64,000 bases of DNA from NCBI GenBank assembly GCA_023663365.1, contig JAMPHP010000001.1:331729-395728 (forward strand), written 5' to 3'. Shown piece after piece: positions 1 through 8,632 of the stretch. This DNA comes from Muribaculaceae bacterium. GTDB taxonomy: Bacteria; Bacteroidota; Bacteroidia; Bacteroidales; Muribaculaceae. The position numbers and the translations under genes were made by a program. Numbering within the stretch: position 1 is the stretch's first letter; each line of letters opens with the position of its first letter. Under the pieces are notes generated by a model. The model saw nothing but the letters and a program-made list of their open reading frames with translations, had not been told where the DNA came from and searched no databases.

Positions 1-1473
1 GGTGTGCACGCGCTCCGACTTCACGGCGTAGTTTGCCATGAGCTCGTCCTTCTTCTCCTGGCGCTCGGCAAGGTCGGGGATATGCTCGAGCTCGGAGAGC
101 TGCGAAGCGATGTCGGGGAGGACGAAGAACTGCGGATCCTGCGCGTGGCCGGTGAGCTCGTCGATACCCTTGTCGGTGAGCTCTACGGAGCGGTTTTTCT
201 CGTCGATCACGAAGTAGAGCGGGTCGGTGACCACGGGCATCTCGCGCGAGTTGTCCTGCAGGTAGTGGGCTTCGGTCTGGAGGAGGATGTTCTTCATGCC
301 TTCCTGGCTGAGGAAGCGGATGAGGGCGCTGTTCTTGGGCAGACCCTTATATGCACGGAAGAGCAGGAGAGCGCCTTCTTTCTGCTGCTCCTTGTCGTCG
401 GAGGCGAGCTTTGTCTTGGCCTCGGCTATAATGCCTGTGACAAGGCGCTGCTGTGCCTTGACTACTTTCTCTACGTTTGCCTTGTAGTCGTTGAAGAGCT
501 GGTCGTCGCCCTTGGGCACGGGGCCGGAGATGATGAGGGGCGTGCGGGCATCGTCGATAAGGACAGAGTCGACCTCATCGACGATGGCATAGTAGTGCTT
601 GCGCTGCACAAGGTCGGCGGGCGACATGGCCATGTTGTCGCGCAGGTAGTCGAAGCCAAATTCGTTGTTTGTGCCGTAGGTGATGTCGCACTCGTAGGCA
701 CGGCGGCGCTGCGGAGTGTTGGGCTGATGCTTGTCGATGCAGTCGACCGAAGCTCCGTGGAACATATAGAGCGGACCCATCCACTCGGAGTCGCGCTTGG
801 AGAGGTAGTCGTTGACGGTGACCACATGCACACCCTTGCCCGAGAGCGAGCGCAGGAACACCGGCAGTGTAGCCACGAGGGTCTTGCCCTCACCGGTTGC
901 CATCTCGGCAATTTTGCCTTGGTGGAGCACGATACCGCCGATGAGCTGCACATCGTAGTGGGCCATATCCCACTTGATGTCGTTGCCACCGGCCATCCAG
1001 TGATTTTTCCAGACAGCCTTGTCGCCCTCTATGGTGAGGAAGTCGCGCCCCTGACCGGCGAGCTCTCGGTCGAAGTCGGTGGCGGTGACTTCTATGGTGT
1101 CGGAAGCGGCGAAGCGGGCTGCTGTCTCGCGCACGGTGGCGAATACCACCGGCAGGTGCTCGTTGAGCTTATCCTCGATGATGTCGAGGATTTTCTTCTC
1201 GTGCTCGTCGATGCGGTCCCATAGGGGCTGGCGCTTCTCGAAGGGGAGAGCCTCCACTTCCTCGCGGAGCTTTGCCACCTCGAGGGTGTCGGCCTGTGTT
1301 GCTGCCGCGATGTCGGCACGTACTTCATCGATACGGCGGCGGAGGCCGTCGTTGTCGAGAGCTGCCACTTCGGGCATTATATCTTTAATTTTCTGAAGGA
1401 TAGGAGCGATGGCTTTCAAGTCGCGGCTCGACTTGTCGCCGAAGACCTTTTTCAGGAATGAGGTAAATGACAT
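1..1473 (-). CDS. secA: Preprotein translocase ATPase SecA (N-terminal part, cut by window edge)
   Basis: SecA is the cytosolic ATPase that drives preproteins through SecYEG. The 491 codons present read without a stop to base 1, so the C-terminal half lies outside the window. The start is the ATG at 1473, giving [20 protein letters not shown], a typical SecA N-terminus. Visible motifs are Walker A (MATGEGKT), the [10 protein letters not shown] and [16 protein letters not shown] blocks, and the Walker B stretch [20 protein letters not shown]. About 100 extra residues between the N-terminus and the DEAD motor fit the longer SecA proteins of Bacteroidetes. The gene follows the alkaline-phosphatase-fold gene by 39 bp on the same strand and is probably co-transcribed with it. 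Identification is very secure. Confidence 0.97.
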   Translation of the reverse strand, partial: MSFTSFLKKVFGDKSSRDLKAIAPILQKIKDIMPEVAALDNDGLRRRIDEVRADIAAATQADTLEVAKLREEVEALPFEKRQPLWDRIDEHEKKILDIIEDKLNEHLPVVFATVRETAARFAASDTIEVTATDFDRELAGQGRDFLTIEGDKAVWKNHWMAGGNDIKWDMAHYDVQLIGGIVLHQGKIAEMATGEGKTLVATLPVFLRSLSGKGVHVVTVNDYLSKRDSEWMGPLYMFHGASVDCIDKHQPNTPQRRRAYECDITYGTNNEFGFDYLRDNMAMSPADLVQRKHYYAIVDEVDSVLIDDARTPLIISGPVPKGDDQLFNDYKANVEKVVKAQQRLVTGIIAEAKTKLASDDKEQQKEGALLLFRAYKGLPKNSALIRFLSQEGMKNILLQTEAHYLQDNSREMPVVTDPLYFVIDEKNRSVELTDKGIDELTGHAQDPQFFVLPDIASQLSELEHIPDLAERQEKKDELMANYAVKSERVHT

Positions 1474-1512
1474 ATATAATGATTTCTGTTTATTCGGGTG
1501 ATGATTATACGC

Positions 1513-3138
1513 TTACTTACGGGTGAGGGAGAGGGCGGGAGCCGATGCACCGTTGGGTGAGCGTATGCGCAGGATGCTGCACACGGTGGGAGCTATCGAG
1601 CGGACGTCGACAGGCGTGCCTATGGTCTGCGAGGCTATGCCGGGTGCCATGATGAACACCGGCGCTGTGGTGCCCGCTATGCGCTCCACCATGGAGACGT
1701 GCGACTCGGCGGGGGCGACGTTGAAATCGTCGACTATCTCGAAGCCGGGAGCCACCGACACCAGCAGATCGCCGGTGGTGGCTGCGTGAGTGTTGCGTCG
1801 GAGTGCCTCTGGCTGCTCTCCTGCGCGGCCGTCGATCACGTCGTCGATGGTGTGCACGCGGTCCACACCCGTCATCTTGGCAAGGAATGTGGCAGCCTTG
1901 GCCCTTACTTCGCGCTCATCGAGGGAGCGCTCTTTCAGGAGCTTGCGGTTGAGGTAGAAAGAGCCGCGGTGGTAGGCCGACACATAGTCGCCGTTGCCAT
2001 ACACGGCCATGAGGTATATGTTGAGGAGGGAGATTGCTTTGCGTGTGGAAAATTCGCCGAAGGGTATGCCCCACTGCTCGTCGTCGCGGCGGCTCTGCCT
2101 GCGCGGCGGTGTGGCGGCAAGCACTATCACGGTGTTGTCGAGGCCTACACGGCGGTCGATGTCGTTGAAGAGCTGCTCAAGGCCTGCATCGAGCTTGATG
2201 TAGGCATCCATAAGCTCCACGCGGTTGTCGGTGCCCTTGCCATAGGTAAAGGGCTTGAGCGAGTAGCCGAGGCTGAGCACATCGGTCACGCCTTCGTGGG
2301 CTCCTACGCGGAGTGTGGAGAGCAGGTCGGAGGCCACGGTGCCGACCTCGCGGTTGACCAGCGGGGAGGCCGCAAACATGTCGAGGCGCATGCTGTTGGC
2401 ACGCGGGAACACGTAGCGGAATGGGTAGCGCCGCAGATGGTCGGGGACGGCAGGGTAGAGCTCAGGGGCGAGCGAAGGTGTCCACGACATTGTGTCGAGG
2501 CGCATCGCCAGCGGGGTGGTGCGGTTGCGCGTAGCCACGGCCACGGGCATCTCCTTGTAGTAGGTCGACGAAGCCCAGTTGCCGGTCTTGTGGTCGAGCC
2601 ACAGTGCGGCATTGGCGGCATGGCCTGCCATAGCCAGAGCCGTATAGTGGTCGGGAGCGGCGGCATACACCACATTTGTGCCACCGGCGGCAATACGCGC
2701 CTCATCGGCGATGGTGCTCACCCGCAGGGCAGCAGGCGAGTAGGTGGCCGAGGTAAAGTTGCCGAGCACACTGCGGTCGGAGTAGGTGGCCTCGGGGCGC
2801 ATGGCCTCGAGGTTGTAGCGCGAAGCAGCCCCCACGCCGCTTGTCGAGGGCGATGCGCCCGTCATCAAGGTTGCGGCAGCGGCAGCGACATCGAGGCCGG
2901 GGCCATAGTCGGCATGGCTTATGATGGCAGCGTCACGCTCAAGGCGGCGGAAACCGCCCTCAGTGAAGCGCTCACGCAGCAGGTCGAGGTAGTCGGCATC
3001 GAGGCCGTCGACCATCACCGTGAGCAGAAGGCGTGCCTGCGCAGGCTCAGCGGCCGCGGCACCAAGTGCAGCGACACTCGCCACCAAGGCAAGGAAGAGC
3101 CGGGGCATAGAGGGGGACAGCGCAAGCAGTTTTTTCAT
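1513..3138 (-). CDS. Alkaline-phosphatase-superfamily protein, probably catalytically dead
   Basis: A 541-aa exported protein with an N-terminal signal peptide (hydrophobic stretch ending AAAAEPAQA). The fold signature is alkaline phosphatase / nucleotide pyrophosphatase (PafA-like): a first metal-type Asp in LTVMVDGLDADYLDLL, then ATLMTGASPSTSGVGA and a C-terminal PVFIMAPGI stretch. Where active relatives have the nucleophile Thr/Ser and the HA motif this protein has DVAAAAATLMTG. The usual SDHG metal motif reads AATPPRRQSR, and the HGS...DTHVP block reads SHVSM...GTTAP. I infer that metal binding and catalysis are lost or strongly changed. Its ATG overlaps the stop of the DUF4105 gene by 4 nt (ATGA), so the two are translationally coupled. 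The role is unknown, possibly scaffolding or binding in the periplasm. Confidence 0.8.
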   Translation of the reverse strand: MKKLLALSPSMPRLFLALVASVAALGAAAAEPAQARLLLTVMVDGLDADYLDLLRERFTEGGFRRLERDAAIISHADYGPGLDVAAAAATLMTGASPSTSGVGAASRYNLEAMRPEATYSDRSVLGNFTSATYSPAALRVSTIADEARIAAGGTNVVYAAAPDHYTALAMAGHAANAALWLDHKTGNWASSTYYKEMPVAVATRNRTTPLAMRLDTMSWTPSLAPELYPAVPDHLRRYPFRYVFPRANSMRLDMFAASPLVNREVGTVASDLLSTLRVGAHEGVTDVLSLGYSLKPFTYGKGTDNRVELMDAYIKLDAGLEQLFNDIDRRVGLDNTVIVLAATPPRRQSRRDDEQWGIPFGEFSTRKAISLLNIYLMAVYGNGDYVSAYHRGSFYLNRKLLKERSLDEREVRAKAATFLAKMTGVDRVHTIDDVIDGRAGEQPEALRRNTHAATTGDLLVSVAPGFEIVDDFNVAPAESHVSMVERIAGTTAPVFIMAPGIASQTIGTPVDVRSIAPTVCSILRIRSPNGASAPALSLTRK

Positions 3139-4325
3139 TTCGTGTTCTTTTTTTCTGCAAGAGTGAGGGTCACATAGACAGCCGAGCGCAGCATCTCAGC
3201 CCCAATCAGGGGGAAAAACGCGGCGTTGGCCGACTGTGGTATGAAAGCCCACAGGGCTATAACACTCAACAGCACTGCAAAGTTAGCGATTTGGTAGCAA
3301 AAAAGCACGTTTTTCGCTTTTTTTATCCAAATAAGGGCTGGTACGAGCAGTGCAAAGGGGTTGCACCAGAGGTAAAGCCAGTTGGGAGAGGTGGCCTCGT
3401 GGACCGATACGAAGATCAGAAAAGTGAGCACAAGGCCGTTGATGCCTATCAGGGCGAAGAGCACGGTGTCGAACCAGCGCGAGAGCCGGCGGCGGCGAAT
3501 ATCGGCCACACTCAGCACGGCTGCGAGCGCGAATACAGCCCAGCACACAGCCAGCGGATGCGCATACCACGGCGTGGGAGCCTCGACAGCAGCATCGGGG
3601 GCGGTGTCGACCCATACATGTGTCGTCTTCACCAGAGGCCGACCGCCTACTGTGGCTCCGGCAAGCATACCGTCGAGCTCTACGGGCGTGAAGGCAAGCT
3701 CACGGCGGTCGAGGGTGTAGTCAATGCCGCCGCCAAGGGCAAGGTCGATGCCGAACTGATACCATGGATAGGCGCTGTGGTGGGCTCGCATCACATTGCG
3801 GAAGGTGGGGCGGAGGAAGCTCTGTGCCTCGAAAGGCGCCGGGGCGAGCACGATGCTGTCGGCGGCAGCGAGCTCTACGGCACGCAGCGGGCGCGTGGAG
3901 CAGTTGTCCTTGACGTAATTGTAGCGATATACGGCGTTCTCGGGCTTGACATTCTCGCGCAGCAGATGCACCAGGCGGGCCTTGGCGGCGGAGTCGAAGT
4001 TGAGCTCATGAGCCACCACGCGGCGCCCTTGCCGCCGGTAAGCGTCGATAAAAGGCTGAGCGGGCCACTCCACGGCCATATAGTCGGTCTCGCCTTTGAC
4101 GAAGCGATATACGAAGTTGGGGGCATCGAAATCGAATACACCGAAGTTGTAGCTCTGCGGCCGCTGCCCTTCGATGTCTACCACGATGGCCGCATGGCCG
4201 TCGAGCTCAAAGATTTCGGGGCCGGCGTAGATATTGACGAAGTATATCGTGGTGTCGGCATCGGCGGCACGCAGGCCGACGAGTGCCGTCAGGGCAAGGA
4301 GCAGTGCTGCAAGGCGCTTCATCAT
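3135..4325 (-). CDS. DUF4105 (Lnb N-terminal) domain integral membrane protein
   Basis: The protein starts MMKRLAALLLALTALVGL, a signal peptide, followed by a periplasmic domain of roughly 200 residues. This domain carries DUF4105 hallmarks: a GPEIFELDGHAAIVV stretch with a conserved His, the YNFGVFDF block, and a YVKDNCSTRPLRAV segment with the Asn-Cys-Ser/Thr-Arg motif seen in this papain-like family. The C-terminal third holds about five predicted membrane segments (PLAVCWAVFALAAVL, VLFALIGINGLVLTFLIF and following). A longer frame extends to 4421, but the ATG at 4325 overlaps the queE stop as ATGA and gives the signal peptide, so it is preferred. The next gene is coupled in the same way. 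The family's biochemical role is unknown; a Cys/His hydrolase- or acyltransferase-like activity is possible. Confidence 0.82.
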   Translation of the reverse strand: MMKRLAALLLALTALVGLRAADADTTIYFVNIYAGPEIFELDGHAAIVVDIEGQRPQSYNFGVFDFDAPNFVYRFVKGETDYMAVEWPAQPFIDAYRRQGRRVVAHELNFDSAAKARLVHLLRENVKPENAVYRYNYVKDNCSTRPLRAVELAAADSIVLAPAPFEAQSFLRPTFRNVMRAHHSAYPWYQFGIDLALGGGIDYTLDRRELAFTPVELDGMLAGATVGGRPLVKTTHVWVDTAPDAAVEAPTPWYAHPLAVCWAVFALAAVLSVADIRRRRLSRWFDTVLFALIGINGLVLTFLIFVSVHEATSPNWLYLWCNPFALLVPALIWIKKAKNVLFCYQIANFAVLLSVIALWAFIPQSANAAFFPLIGAEMLRSAVYVTLTLAEKKNTK

Positions 4326-4882
4326 CGTATATCGAGATACTTGTGTGTCTGCAGCGACAGGCGCCAGTGCGGATGCTCCAGAATATATGCTATGGTCTCG
4401 GCGGTGTTCTTTCCCGAGCATGGCTGCAGGAAGCGGTGCGAGGCATGGAAGAGGCGCGCCGTCGGCTCGACGTCCTGCCCCTGAAAGACCACCTTGAGCT
4501 CATCGACACGATCCACGGCCCAAGGGGCGTCCTTGGGGGAGCATGTCACCCAGTCGACACCCGTAGGCACGGGCAGCGAGCCGTTGGTCTCGATCTGGAT
4601 ATAGAAGCCACGGCCTTTGAGCTCGCGGATGAGGCGGTCGTCGAGCTGCAGCAATGGCTCGCCGCCGGTCACGGTGAGGTGCCGTGCGGGGAACTTGGCG
4701 CAGGCATCGGCAATCTCCACGGCGCTCATGGGTGTGCCGCTGAAGTGGTCGGTATCGCAGAAGTCGCAGTGGCGGTTGCAGCCCGAGAAGCGCAGAAAAA
4801 CCGCCGGAGTGCCTGTGTAGAAGCCCTCGCCCTGAAGCGAGTAGAAAATCTCGTTTACGGTGTAGGTGTCAGTCACGCTCAT
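4322..4882 (-). CDS. queE: 7-carboxy-7-deazaguanine synthase QueE (radical SAM)
   Basis: QueE converts 6-carboxy-5,6,7,8-tetrahydropterin to 7-carboxy-7-deazaguanine in queuosine/preQ0 synthesis. The reading shows VNEIFYSLQGEGFYTGTPA, the usual QueE N-terminus, then FLRFSGCNRHCDFCDTD with the radical SAM CxxxCxxC cluster ligands, and TVTGGEPLLQ, the SAM-binding GGEP motif. The frame extends to 4915, but the ATG at 4882 (MSVTDTYTVNE) is the better start. It overlaps the end of queD by 14 nt. At about 186 residues it is close to the family's usual length. The queD-queE pair is a classical pathway module. No queC or queF is in view. Confidence 0.95.
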   Translation of the reverse strand: MSVTDTYTVNEIFYSLQGEGFYTGTPAVFLRFSGCNRHCDFCDTDHFSGTPMSAVEIADACAKFPARHLTVTGGEPLLQLDDRLIRELKGRGFYIQIETNGSLPVPTGVDWVTCSPKDAPWAVDRVDELKVVFQGQDVEPTARLFHASHRFLQPCSGKNTAETIAYILEHPHWRLSLQTHKYLDIR

Positions 4883-5201
4883 AGCTTGCAGTGTTTCCCT
4901 CGCTCTCGCGCACATCCACGCGGTAGCAGTTGTCTACATTGTCGCATATCCATCGGGCGATATTCTCGGCCGTGGGATTGAAGGGGAGGGTGTCGTTGAG
5001 GCACTTGTGGTCGAGGCGCTCGCTCACGATGCGCTTGATGTCGGTGAAGTCGGTGACCATGCCGTTGGCGTTGAGCTCCTTAGCGCGGCAGTGCACCGTC
5101 ACGATCCAGTTGTGGCCGTGAAGCGAGGTGCACTTGCTCTCATAGTCGAGCTCAAGGCGATGTGCGGCAGATATTTCGAGTTGCTTGGTTACGTAGTACA
5201 T
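4869..5201 (-). CDS. queD: 6-carboxy-5,6,7,8-tetrahydropterin synthase QueD
   Basis: QueD makes 6-carboxytetrahydropterin from 7,8-dihydroneopterin triphosphate, the step before QueE. The 110-aa protein shows the family's zinc histidines in ISAAHRLELDYESKC and SLHGHNW, the catalytic Cys in ESKCTSLHGHNW, and the DFTDIKRIVSERLDHKCLND block with the conserved Asp-His pair. A PTAENIARWI motif precedes the C-terminal Glu in VRESEGNTASYE. It lies 65 bp downstream of cca on the same strand and overlaps queE, so tRNA CCA addition and tRNA queuosine synthesis genes are physically linked here. Confidence 0.95.
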   Translation of the reverse strand: MYYVTKQLEISAAHRLELDYESKCTSLHGHNWIVTVHCRAKELNANGMVTDFTDIKRIVSERLDHKCLNDTLPFNPTAENIARWICDNVDNCYRVDVRESEGNTASYERD

Positions 5202-5208
5202 TTTTTCA

Positions 5209-5241
5209 AGTTATGAGTTGTGAGATCTGAGTTATGAGTTG
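5209..5241. repeat. 12-bp direct repeat in the cca-queD gap
   Basis: AGTTATGAGTTG occurs at 5209-5220 and again at 5230-5241, in the 65-bp gap between cca and queD. The stretch between is also a variant of the same word (TGAGATCTG). It looks like a small slippage-type repeat. No function is evident. Confidence 0.6.
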
Positions 5242-5266
5242 GCAGCATATTGACTATCAACCCGTT

Positions 5267-6679
5267 TTAACTCACCGTATTTACTCTCTGCTCATGGAGT
5301 CTGAGCAGGTATTCGACGGCAGCCTCGCGCGTATCCTCTATCTCGCAGTCCTTGATGGCCTGCTTGAGGCTCTTGGCATAGAAGCCCACTTCGGGGCCTT
5401 GCGGCAGGCCGAACATTGCCATAATCTCGGTGCCGTCGACAGGATTTTTGCGGTTGCGCTCCACGTCTTTCTCGTGGGTGGCACGGAACTTCTCCTCCAC
5501 GAGGTCGAAGTTTGCCAGATAGCGGGCCTTGCGGGCCTCGTCGCGGCTGGTGATGTCGGCGCGGGCAAGTATCATCAGGTCGTCGAGGTCTTCTTCGGCA
5601 TAGTTGGCAAGGCGGCGCACGGCGCTGTCGGTGACCTCATCCTCAACCAGCGCAATGGGGCGCATGTGCAGCTCCACGAGCTTGGCCACATAGGCCAGGT
5701 CGGAGCCGAGAGGGAATTTCATGCGGCGGAAGATGGTCTTTACCATCTTGGCACCGATGAAGTTATGATTGTGGAAAGTCCATCCGCGGGCAGGGTCGTA
5801 GTGCTTGGTCACGGGCTTGCCTATGTCGTGGAAGAGGGCGGCCCAGCGGAGGAGCACCTTGTCGGAGGCGGCGGCAACGCCGTCGAGCACTCCCATGGTG
5901 TGGTAGAAATTGTCCTTGTGGGCACGGCCGTTCACCACATCTATGCCCTTCATGCGCGCAAGCTCGGGCAGGATGATGGCGAGCAGGCCGCTGTCGAGCA
6001 GCAGCTTCCAGCCTATCGAAGGCTTCGGAGCGGCCATAATCTTGAAGAGCTCATCCTTGATGCGCTCGGCTGTGATTATCTCTATGCGCGAGGCATTGCG
6101 GCGGATGGCATCGAAGGTCTCGGGGAAAATATCGAACTGCAGCTGTGTGGCAAAGCGGATTGCGCGCATCATGCGCAAGGGGTCGTCGCTGAAAGTGACA
6201 TCGGGGTCGAGCGGTGTGCGGATTATGCGCGCCTCGATGTCGGCAAGGCCGTCGTAGCGGTCCACGAGCTCACCGAACCGGTCACCGTTGACGCAGATGG
6301 CCATGGCGTTGATTGTGAAGTCGCGGCGTGCGAGGTCGTCGGCCAGAGTGCCGTCCTCCACGATAGGGTTGCGAGAGTCGCGCCTGTACGACTCTTTGCG
6401 GGCTCCCACAAACTCGAGCTCCGTGTCGCCGCGCTTGAGCTGTGCCGTGCCGTAGTTGCGGTAGACGGCCAGATGCGTGCCACGCCCCATGGCTTTTGCC
6501 ACGGCTTCGGCAAGCTCTATGCCCGAGCCTACGGTGACGAAGTCGATGTCCTTGGAATGACGGCCTATGATGAGGTCGCGCACATAGCCGCCCACAACGT
6601 AGGCCTCACGGCCGAGCTTGTCGGCGGCGGCGCCCACGGTGTGAAATACCTTTTTATCGATTTTTTCTCTGAGGTTCAT
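5267..6679 (-). CDS. cca: CCA tRNA nucleotidyltransferase with HD domain
   Basis: This class II nucleotidyltransferase adds or repairs the 3'-CCA of tRNA. The 470-aa protein starts MNLREKIDKKVFHTVGAAADKLG, followed by the signature AYVVGGYVRDLIIGRHSKDIDFV (GG, RD and the catalytic DxD). Next come RRDFTINAMAI and PLRMMRAIRFATQL, the head/neck motifs of poly(A) polymerase/CCA enzymes. A C-terminal HD phosphohydrolase domain is marked by LLRWAALFHDIGKPVT and a later H...RRMKFP segment. HD-containing versions often have 2',3'-cyclic phosphodiesterase activity, which is an inference here. A well-formed promoter lies at 6703-6734, making cca the likely first gene of the cca-queD-queE-DUF4105-secA run. 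Confidence 0.93.
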   Translation of the reverse strand: MNLREKIDKKVFHTVGAAADKLGREAYVVGGYVRDLIIGRHSKDIDFVTVGSGIELAEAVAKAMGRGTHLAVYRNYGTAQLKRGDTELEFVGARKESYRRDSRNPIVEDGTLADDLARRDFTINAMAICVNGDRFGELVDRYDGLADIEARIIRTPLDPDVTFSDDPLRMMRAIRFATQLQFDIFPETFDAIRRNASRIEIITAERIKDELFKIMAAPKPSIGWKLLLDSGLLAIILPELARMKGIDVVNGRAHKDNFYHTMGVLDGVAAASDKVLLRWAALFHDIGKPVTKHYDPARGWTFHNHNFIGAKMVKTIFRRMKFPLGSDLAYVAKLVELHMRPIALVEDEVTDSAVRRLANYAEEDLDDLMILARADITSRDEARKARYLANFDLVEEKFRATHEKDVERNRKNPVDGTEIMAMFGLPQGPEVGFYAKSLKQAIKDCEIEDTREAAVEYLLRLHEQRVNTVS

Positions 6680-6702
6680 TCGGAAAAGTGCACATTAGCT
6701 TA

Positions 6703-6734
6703 CAAAATTAGCTAAATTCCCCCGGATATGCAAA
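6703..6734 (-). promoter_or_regulatory. Bacteroidales-type promoter for cca
   Basis: On the minus strand a -33 box TTTG (6734-6731) is separated by 20 bp from a -7 box TAATTTTG (6710-6703), matching the TTTG / TAnnTTTG rule for the primary sigma factor of Bacteroidales. The cca ATG lies 24 bp downstream of the -7 box. Confidence 0.65.
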
Positions 6735-6770
6735 CTCAGGAAAATCGAGGCAAAAGCAATGCGCTGTGAC

Positions 6771-7988
6771 TCAGGTGAGGCGGGTGATTGCCGTCGAGGC
6801 TGTGGTGATGAGCTCGGCAGGAGCTGTGGCCCGCACGATGTAGGTATTCTCTATGCCTACGGCACCGAGGCCGGGTATCACGAATTTGGGCTCTACGGCG
6901 ATTACGTTGCCCTCGGCGAGGATGTCGCGCGAGCGAGGTGCCAGCACCGGCAATTCGTTGACTTCTATTCCTATGCCGTGGCCAACGAAGCCGGCATGAT
7001 AGCGGTGCCCCATGAAGTTGTCGGCAAGGCCGGCTTCGGTGGCCATCGCGAGGGCTTTCTCATAGAGGGCCTTGGCGGGCACGCCGGGAGCCATCATGGC
7101 AGCGAGCTCGCTGCAGATGTCGGCCGAGAGCTTGTTGATGCGCTCGGCTTCGGCCACGGGCTCGCCGGGAGCGTACATGCGGGTCATGTCGGTCATGTAG
7201 CCGTTGAAATTACCGTTTGCATCCACCATCACGGGGTAGCCCGGGCGGATGATGGTGCCGTTGGCACCGACTGGCACCGAGGGGTCGGCGCCGGCGCCGC
7301 CCATGGCGAAGTCGAAAGCCGTAGGAGTGTCGGCGTTTTCACCGGTGAGGACATTGGCCATGAAGAGCTCCATGTCGCTGCCGGCGATACGGAACTGCCC
7401 CAGGCAGCCCTCGAGACGAAGCGCACGCTCGATTTCGATCTGGAACTCTATGTCGGTCATGCCCTCGCGGTAGTAGTGCGGCAGCCGCTCGTAGACGAGC
7501 GACTGGCGGCGTCCCGACATACGGAGCATGTCCTGCTCCACGGCTGTCTTGACGGCACGTGCGGCACGGAGCACCGGCGAGAGGTTCAACTCCGGCGTGC
7601 TCCCGAATACGGCAGCCACGCGCCGGGCCTCGGCGTAGCTCAGGGCATCGAGCTCGAGAGCAACGGGCACGGAGGTGTCGATGCCTGCAGCCTCGAGGAG
7701 CGGGCCCATATCCTCGGGCTTGCGTATGAGGTGAAGCTCACCGTGCCCGGGGGCGCGGAGGATGTTGGGGCGATGCACGAAGTAGAGCGGGTGCTCCATC
7801 TCGGCAGCAATGAAAATGAAGCCACGGAACACTCGGCCCGTGAGATAGTATATGCCGGAGTTGTCGCGCACGATGGCATGGCTTATGCCGGCCTCGCCCA
7901 TGAGGTTCTTGAGCCTGCCAATACGCAGCTCCTGCTCTTCGGGAGCGAGGAGGTTGACGGCCCTGTTGTAGCTTTCACTTTTCATCAT
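6771..7988 (-). CDS. M24 family aminopeptidase / Xaa-Pro dipeptidase-like
   Basis: A 405-aa cytosolic metallopeptidase with a creatinase-type N-terminal domain (residues ~20-150, with HAIVRDNSGIYYLTGR) and a C-terminal pita-bread M24 domain. Metal-ligand regions are visible: VMVDANGNFNGYMTDMTR (two Asp), HRYHAGFVGHGIGIEVNE (His) and NVIAVEPKFVIPGLGAVGIENTYIV (two Glu). These suggest Xaa-Pro or general aminopeptidase activity, with exact specificity not readable. Two in-frame ATGs at 7988 and 7985 are both plausible starts. The start overlaps the end of the HAD gene by 14 nt, so the two are translationally coupled at the end of the zapB-rny-ricT-gldH run. Confidence 0.88.
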   Translation of the reverse strand: MMKSESYNRAVNLLAPEEQELRIGRLKNLMGEAGISHAIVRDNSGIYYLTGRVFRGFIFIAAEMEHPLYFVHRPNILRAPGHGELHLIRKPEDMGPLLEAAGIDTSVPVALELDALSYAEARRVAAVFGSTPELNLSPVLRAARAVKTAVEQDMLRMSGRRQSLVYERLPHYYREGMTDIEFQIEIERALRLEGCLGQFRIAGSDMELFMANVLTGENADTPTAFDFAMGGAGADPSVPVGANGTIIRPGYPVMVDANGNFNGYMTDMTRMYAPGEPVAEAERINKLSADICSELAAMMAPGVPAKALYEKALAMATEAGLADNFMGHRYHAGFVGHGIGIEVNELPVLAPRSRDILAEGNVIAVEPKFVIPGLGAVGIENTYIVRATAPAELITTASTAITRLT

Positions 7989-8619
7989 CAGAATCTTTTA
8001 CAATTTTCAGTAGGTCGGCGATGCAGCCAAGGGTGTAGTCGGGAGCTTCGACACTGCGCCCGAAGCCGTAGCTGGCCCATGCGAAGGGCACTCCGGCACG
8101 ATGTGCCGAGTCGCAGTCGCCCGCGGTATCGCCTATGTAGAGAGGTGCTTTGAGAGAGTGCTTGCGCACCATCAGGCCTATGTTGTAGTCCTTCTCGCGG
8201 CCTGTCTCGCCGAAGGAGATATGGTCGGTGAAGTAGGGTTCGAGGCCGGTAAAGCGCAGGAAAGTGGGCAGGCCGTCGGCATTGCAGTTGCTCACCATGA
8301 TGAGGGTGTGCGTGCGGCTCAGCTCGGCCAATGTTTCTTTCACTCCGGGGTAGAGCTTACCGCCGAGGCGCGGCATGAGCTCGGCCTCGTCGCGGAGCAG
8401 TTCTTTGAAGAAGGGCTCGAAGGGGCGGTCGGGGCCTATGATGGCATCGTAGATGGTGCGGAGAGGCTTGCCCATCATGCCTGCCAGGGTGTGATAGTGC
8501 ACGCGCGGCACCTCGGGGCAGATGCGGGCTATGGTAGCGTTCCACACGGCACAATAGCTCTCCACGGCATCCCAAAGGGTGCCATCCATATCAAATAGAA
8601 GGCTGTCGAATTTCTGCAT
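7975..8619 (-). CDS. HAD-superfamily phosphatase (phosphoglycolate-phosphatase-like)
   Basis: A HAD hydrolase of about 214 aa. Motif I is LLFDMDGTLWDA (DxDGT), motif II is in TLIMVSNCNADG, and motif IV is PLYIGDTAGDCDSA. An alpha-helical cap between motifs I and II marks it as subclass I, the group of phosphoglycolate phosphatases and beta-phosphoglucomutases. The frame opens at 8664, but the ATG at 8619 (MQKFDSLLFDMDG) places motif I at the usual distance from the N-terminus. It sits 13 bp after the gldH stop and overlaps the M24 gene. The substrate cannot be read from sequence. Confidence 0.88.
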   Translation of the reverse strand: MQKFDSLLFDMDGTLWDAVESYCAVWNATIARICPEVPRVHYHTLAGMMGKPLRTIYDAIIGPDRPFEPFFKELLRDEAELMPRLGGKLYPGVKETLAELSRTHTLIMVSNCNADGLPTFLRFTGLEPYFTDHISFGETGREKDYNIGLMVRKHSLKAPLYIGDTAGDCDSAHRAGVPFAWASYGFGRSVEAPDYTLGCIADLLKIVKDSDDEK

Positions 8620-8632
8620 GATAGACCGATGG

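Noticed and set aside
1..6679. Opposite-strand frames such as 4-1224 and 5234-6715 as real genes
   Set aside because: The minus-strand readings are unambiguous SecA and CCA nucleotidyltransferase.
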